Source: an uncultured Dorea sp.
Lineage (GTDB): Bacteria; Bacillota; Clostridia; Lachnospirales; Lachnospiraceae
Length of the DNA stretch: 64,000 nt
Assembly (NCBI GenBank): GCA_910584265.1
Contig: CAJTZE010000011.1
Span: 6,682 to 70,681, forward strand
Direction of reading: 5' to 3'
The notes beneath the pieces were generated by a model. The model searched no databases. It was not told the DNA's origin and was given only the letters and a program-made list of their open reading frames with translations. Position numbers and translations under genes: made by a program. Shown in pieces: positions 60,375 to 64,000 of this stretch. Every line of letters begins with the position of its first letter. Within the stretch, counting starts at the first letter, position 1.

Positions 60375-61511
60375 ATGATATATATGGACAATGCTGCGAC
60401 TACGATGCGCAAGCCGGAAGCGGTAATTCAAGCGGTGGCATCAGCTCTTGGGTCTATGGGCAATGCGGGAAGAGGGGCTCACGGCGCTTCCCTCGGCGCC
60501 TCCCGGACGATCTACGAAACCAGAGAGCTGTTATGCAGGCTCTTTGGCGGGACTAATCCCAGACAGGTTGTATTTACCAGTAATTCTACAGAAAGCTTGA
60601 ATATTGCGTTGAAAGGGCTGATAGAGCCCGGGGATCATGTGGTTACAACAATGATGGAGCATAATTCCGTGCTGAGGCCTTTGTATGAACTGAATGAAAA
60701 AGGAGTGGAGCTTTCCATTGTGAAATGCGATAAGAAAGGAGTTCTGGATATATCCGATATAGAAGATGCCATTGGTTCGAAAACCAAAGCGATTGTGTGT
60801 ACCAACGGCTCGAATCTTACGGGAAACTATGTGGATATAGAACAGATCGGAAAGATTGCAAAAAAGCACGGAGTGCTGTTTATTGTGGATGCATCTCAGA
60901 CAGCGGGCGTGTTTCCTGTAGATGTACAGCGGATGCAGATTGATGTGCTGTGCTTTACCGGGCATAAGAGCCTTTTAGGACCCCAGGGGACCGGCGGGAT
61001 GTATGTGAGGGAAGGACTTTCCATCCGCCCCTTAAAGAGCGGCGGAAGCGGCGTACAGACCTATAGTAAACGGCATCCATCCGATATGCCCACGGCACTG
61101 GAGGCAGGAACGCTGAACGGACATGGGATCGCGGGACTCCACGCGGCGCTGGAATACCTGAATGTAGAGGGGATTGATAAGATCCGCGCCCGCGAGCAGG
61201 AGCTGATGAGGCGGTTTTATGACGGGGTAAAGGAGATTCCCGGGGTCAAGATTTACGGTGATTTCAGCTGCAAAGAGCGGTGTCCGATCGTGGCTCTGAA
61301 TATCGGGGATTATGATTCGTCAGAGGTCAGTGATGCGCTGCTGACGGAATATGATATTTCCACAAGGCCGGGGGCGCACTGTGCGCCGCTGATGCACGAA
61401 GCTCTGGATACGGTAGAGCAGGGGGCGGTACGGTTCAGTTTTTCCCATTACAATACAGAGGAAGAGGTAGATACAGCAGTCCGGGCAATTTGGGAGCTGG
61501 CGGAGGAATAA
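60375..61511 (+). CDS. Cysteine desulfurase / selenocysteine-lyase-like enzyme
   Basis: A 378-residue class V PLP enzyme of the clostridial desulfurase group. Lys198 in CFTGHKSLLGPQGTG binds PLP, HxxxN and TxDxSQT-type residues are seen in MEHNSVLRPL and VDASQTAGV, and the catalytic Cys lies in RPGAHCAPLMHEAL. It should release sulfur (or selenium) from cysteine (or selenocysteine). Its place after the LysR gene and before the DUF3343 carrier suggests it feeds selenide to SelD. A general sulfur role cannot be excluded. Confidence 0.93.
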   Translation: MIYMDNAATTMRKPEAVIQAVASALGSMGNAGRGAHGASLGASRTIYETRELLCRLFGGTNPRQVVFTSNSTESLNIALKGLIEPGDHVVTTMMEHNSVLRPLYELNEKGVELSIVKCDKKGVLDISDIEDAIGSKTKAIVCTNGSNLTGNYVDIEQIGKIAKKHGVLFIVDASQTAGVFPVDVQRMQIDVLCFTGHKSLLGPQGTGGMYVREGLSIRPLKSGGSGVQTYSKRHPSDMPTALEAGTLNGHGIAGLHAALEYLNVEGIDKIRAREQELMRRFYDGVKEIPGVKIYGDFSCKERCPIVALNIGDYDSSEVSDALLTEYDISTRPGAHCAPLMHEALDTVEQGAVRFSFSHYNTEEEVDTAVRAIWELAEE

Positions 61512-61525
61512 GGAGAAATTCAGGG

Positions 61526-61762
61526 ATGAGAAAGAAAGAATTAAAACTTGTGGTCACATTTCATACAACAACAGACGCCATGGCGATGGAAAAGGCATGT
61601 AAGCAGGCCGGGGCTCCGGGCCGGCTGATCCCGGTTCCAAGAGAGATCTCGGCGGGCTGCGGCCTTGCCTGGTGCGCGGGGTTAGAGGATCGGGAAGTAA
61701 TAAGAAGAGTGATGGACGATGTCGGAGTGCAGGAGCAGGATATGCATGAGGTGAAGGCGTGA
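61526..61762 (+). CDS. DUF3343 putative selenium/sulfur carrier
   Basis: A 78-residue protein. LVVTFHTTTDAMAMEKACKQ and APGRLIPVPREISAGCGLAW are the two family signatures; the Cys of SAGCGLAWCAG may carry sulfur or selenium. It begins 14 bases after the desulfurase gene, which fits a desulfurase-to-carrier transfer. ATG 61526 is chosen with the site AGGAGAAATTCAGGG. Its biochemical role is not proven in the family. Confidence 0.9.
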   Translation: MRKKELKLVVTFHTTTDAMAMEKACKQAGAPGRLIPVPREISAGCGLAWCAGLEDREVIRRVMDDVGVQEQDMHEVKA

Positions 61763-61803
61763 GCCCGGCGGTTTTTTTGATATAATTGAACTATAGAAAA
61801 AGT

Positions 61804-61846
61804 AAAAGGTATCTTACAAGTGTCTGAAGCTTGAAGATACCTTTTT
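61804..61846. terminator. Bidirectional terminator ending the selenium operon
   Basis: AAAAGGTATCTT (61804) and AAGATACCTTTT (61834) are exact complements, giving A-run/T-run on both strands. It can end both the selenium operon and the convergent TetR gene. Confidence 0.87.
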
Positions 61847-61852
61847 GAGTGC

Positions 61853-62440
61853 TTATATACCTTCTTTAAACTGATTCAATACATGGGGCAGCAGCCTGCC
61901 ACTGTAGGCGGACAGAGAATACTTTCCCTTAAATAAAGACCAGTCATATAAAAGCGCCCGTTCATACATAGCATAGATATTCATGAGTTCCTCGGCTGTG
62001 GACGTGCCGGAAAATTCACCGCTGTCAATAGCGTCCTGCATGATCTGCTGCAGCCATTGGAAATAAAATCGTTTCTTGTCAGACAGGGAACGTCTGTCTT
62101 TGGTGGTCAGCTGTGCGGAATAGAGATAGGCAATCAAGTGTACATCGATGCTTGTTTCAATCATATAAAAGAGCTCATGATTTAAATAAAACAGTTTATC
62201 GCAGGCAGTCAGACTGGGATCGAGGGTTCCTTGAAGTTCTTCGTATTTTTCGTCGAACAGATAGGAGAGAGTATTCAGCAGGCCTTCTTTGCTTTTGAAG
62301 TAGTGATAAAAGGTTCCTTTTGATGTTTTGGATGCGGTGATAATATCTTCGACCGTTGTTGCGTCATATCCATTCTTATAGAACAGACTCCATGCGGCTT
62401 TGATAATCCGGCTTTTGGTGGAACGGCGTTTTTTTGGCAT
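61853..62440 (-). CDS. TetR-family regulator
   Basis: A 195-residue regulator. The helix-turn-helix at about 7-55 reads IIKAAWSLFYKNGYDATTVEDI and SKTSKGTFYHYFKSKEGLL. The C-terminal effector part is helical. I chose ATG 62440, with AAAGGA about ten bases upstream; an in-frame ATG at 62458 has no site. It is convergent with the selenium operon and located just downstream of the proline racemase gene on the same strand, so it may or may not be linked to proline use. Confidence 0.88.
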   Translation of the reverse strand: MPKKRRSTKSRIIKAAWSLFYKNGYDATTVEDIITASKTSKGTFYHYFKSKEGLLNTLSYLFDEKYEELQGTLDPSLTACDKLFYLNHELFYMIETSIDVHLIAYLYSAQLTTKDRRSLSDKKRFYFQWLQQIMQDAIDSGEFSGTSTAEELMNIYAMYERALLYDWSLFKGKYSLSAYSGRLLPHVLNQFKEGI

Positions 62441-62534
62441 AAGGATCAATCCTTTCAAGTATTTGGGTACATATCTTGTCTATTATAAGGGATGTGGGCT
62501 GTTTATGCAATGATGTTTTTTCTTATATTAAAAA

Positions 62535-62567
62535 CGCCGTCAAAACTGATAAACAGTTTTGGCGGCG
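62535..62567 (-). terminator. Terminator after the proline racemase gene
   Basis: CGCCGTCAAAACTG (62535) pairs with CAGTTTTGGCGGCG (62554) with one G-T. On the - strand it is followed by TTTTT. It is about 25 bases past the racemase stop. Confidence 0.85.
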
Positions 62568-62591
62568 CTTCATTTAGTGGAGCGTTTAATA

Positions 62592-63626
62592 TTAACCTAC
62601 TACAAAACCATATTTCAGTGGATCCAACGGATCGATCAGGTATGTTGCAACACCTGTCAGGTAAGCGCTTCCGGTAATCATAGGAATAACGGCATCGTAA
62701 TCGGCAACCTTAGTCTCTTCCTTGATCACACCCTTGAAGGTGGTTCCGATAAAGCTTTCATAGATGAATTCCTCTCCGACTGCAAGCTCACCCCATTTGT
62801 GCAGGGTAGCAAGCTTAGCGCTGGTACCGGTTCCGCATGGTGAACGGTCAGCCTGTGCCTCGCCGAAGATAACCACGTTTCTCATGGTAGCCTTGTCCGG
62901 ATTCGGTGTCGGGCCATAGAATTCTACCAGGTCAACAGAGGTAATGTCTAGTGTCGGATGCTGTACAGGAACTTCCTCAGCAATCTTGGCAAGCAGCTTC
63001 ATACCGATATCGGTAAGGCGCGGAACTTCTTTGGAGTTGATCTCTTTTACACCGATCTTGGTTGTGTCAACCAGTGCGAAAAAGCTTCCGCCGAATGAAA
63101 TTGTAAATGGAACATCCAGTCCGTCAATGTTAAGAGAGAGATTCTCTTTGTAAACAAATGCAGGAACGTTGGTCAGTGTAACGCCCAGAACCTTTCCGTT
63201 CTCTACGGTTGCTGTAGTGCGGATGATCCCGGCAGGTGCTTCAAGTACCACATCGTTCTCGCCCTCGTGGGATTCTACAAGTCCCGCCTCTACAGCTACG
63301 GTAACAGCTCCGATCGTGCAGTGGCCGCACATATTCAGGTATCCGCCTGTGTCCATGAACAGGACGCCAAGATCGGCCTCCTCGTCCACCGGCTCGCAGA
63401 GGAAAGCGCCGAACATGTCATGGTGTCCTCTTGGCTCAAACATCAGGGCGGTACGAACCTGGTCGTAATTCTCCTCCATCCATTTCTTCTTTTCAATCAT
63501 GGTGCTGCCTTCCGGCTCCGGAAATCCGCCGATTACCATACGGCAGAATTCGCCGTTTGTGTGAGCGTCAACTACCTGAAGCTGAGACTCAAAACGGTCA
63601 AAGTTTACATTTGCTTTTAAATCCAT
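62592..63626 (-). CDS. prdF: Proline racemase
   Basis: A 344-residue enzyme that interconverts L- and D-proline. Both catalytic cysteines are present: Cys100 in NMCGHCTIGA and Cys264 in DRSPCGTGTSA. Having two Cys rather than Ser/Thr distinguishes racemase from 4-hydroxyproline epimerase relatives in most cases. The length fits PrdF. The start follows AGGAGGACACTG on the - strand. With PutP and the selenocysteine genes this points to D-proline reductase metabolism, since the reductase subunit is a selenoprotein. The reductase itself is not in the window. Confidence 0.92.
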   Translation of the reverse strand: MDLKANVNFDRFESQLQVVDAHTNGEFCRMVIGGFPEPEGSTMIEKKKWMEENYDQVRTALMFEPRGHHDMFGAFLCEPVDEEADLGVLFMDTGGYLNMCGHCTIGAVTVAVEAGLVESHEGENDVVLEAPAGIIRTTATVENGKVLGVTLTNVPAFVYKENLSLNIDGLDVPFTISFGGSFFALVDTTKIGVKEINSKEVPRLTDIGMKLLAKIAEEVPVQHPTLDITSVDLVEFYGPTPNPDKATMRNVVIFGEAQADRSPCGTGTSAKLATLHKWGELAVGEEFIYESFIGTTFKGVIKEETKVADYDAVIPMITGSAYLTGVATYLIDPLDPLKYGFVVG

Positions 63627-63936
63627 AGCAGTGTCCTCCTTTTTTTGATAATTTATAGATAAATCCTATAAATGTACGAGATGAATACATAAAGATTATC
63701 GATAAAATCTATATAGAAATATCTATAAGTAAGGCGTATATCGATAACCGGATAACAAATAGACCGCGTTCTAGTATTTGGTCTAGGATTTGGTCTAGGA
63801 TGAAGTATAATTCATATTCTCATTATGGGCTAAAAACCTTGAAAAGTCAATCGTTTTTTGATAATATAAAAATATGGAAAAAGGTGTTGAAATATAAGAA
63901 ATTATGTGCTATGGTTAAGTAACTCAGATAAATTAT
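63627..63936. promoter_or_regulatory. Regulatory gap upstream of the proline racemase gene
   Basis: This gap of about 310 bases between prdF and tRNA-Sec has no gene. It holds TATAGATA (63654), the palindrome TCTATATAGA (63708-63717), TATCTATA (63720), and two tandem 12-mers ATTTGGTCTAGG (63776 and 63788). Such direct repeats suggest a regulator-binding array for prdF. ATATCTATAAGT is shared with the yedF upstream region. No promoter is assigned firmly. Confidence 0.5.
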
Positions 63937-64000
63937 GGGGGTAGTTGGGTGACTGGTGTGCCTCCTGGTCTTCAAAACCAGTGTGGGGCGTTAGGAGCGT
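63937..64000 (+). tRNA. selC: tRNA-Sec (UCA), 3' end outside window
   Basis: The anticodon arm CTGGT-CTTCAAA-ACCAG (63965-63981) has anticodon TCA at 63972-63974, which reads UGA. The sequence that follows (TGTGGGGCGTTAGGAGCGT) begins the long variable arm typical of tRNA-Sec. The 5' end is about 63937. The D-stem as I fold it has two mismatches, so the exact D-arm boundaries are uncertain. Placement beside selDAB and prdF supports the call. Confidence 0.85.

Noticed and set aside
62944..63628. Several + strand frames of 65-117 codons opposite the proline racemase gene.
   Set aside because: They are antisense to a conserved enzyme with both catalytic cysteines and show no start signals.

Overview
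The window reads as a chromosomal segment of an anaerobic, endospore-forming, proline-fermenting Firmicute, most likely a Lachnospiraceae or Clostridium-cluster-XIV member. The reasons are spoVAD/spoVAE with a sigma-G-like promoter, a cortex-type LysM/GH18 enzyme, rubrerythrin, a Clostridia-type selenium operon, a proline racemase, many strong AGGAGG ribosome-binding sites and moderate G+C. Species assignment is inference only. Most genes are on the + strand.

Layout. (1) 1-12.2 kb is a cell-surface locus: a sortase-anchored pilin (cut by the window edge), a class C sortase, a second pilin-like protein, two small proteins with TasA/SipW-type signal peptides, two membrane-anchored surface proteins, a SipW-type signal peptidase, a BTAD regulator with a degenerate GGDEF-like tail, a DivIVA-like coiled-coil protein, a GH73+M23 wall hydrolase and a second, altered SipW-like peptidase. 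(2) 12.2-19.0 kb is a complete four-gene Wadjet (JetABCD) plasmid-defence operon. (3) 19-22.7 kb holds spoVAD-spoVAE, a lipoprotein and a glutaminase-less GMP synthase. (4) 23-28.8 kb holds a two-component system divergent from a GT2 glycosyltransferase with a catalytic-domain deletion and a YfhO-family protein. (5) 28.9-38.2 kb is mixed housekeeping: XRE/TPR regulator, K+ channel, Y-family polymerase, TetR, DegV, NifX-like protein, DNA glycosylase, GH18 enzyme and NhaC antiporter. (6) 38.2-44.6 kb is a decay zone with at least six gene remnants and an IS200-like relic, interleaved with an intact acyl-CoA ligase, glycerate kinase and rubrerythrin. (7) 44.6-54 kb holds a WYL regulator, DUF554, an amino-acid ABC importer, an acyltransferase, an M18 aminopeptidase, a PutP-type symporter and an rRNA methyltransferase. 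(8) 54-64 kb is a selenium module: yedF, selD (with an in-frame UGA), selA, selB, a LysR regulator, a cysteine-desulfurase-like enzyme, a DUF3343 protein, a TetR regulator, proline racemase, and a tRNA-Sec cut by the right edge.

How they fit together. PutP (proline uptake), proline racemase (L- to D-proline) and the selenocysteine machinery together point to Stickland D-proline reduction, since the known reductase is a selenoprotein. The reductase genes are not in the window. The surface locus looks like a self-contained export and assembly system with its own peptidases, sortase, regulator and wall hydrolase. The Wadjet operon lies directly upstream of the sporulation genes, where spoVAC would normally be expected.
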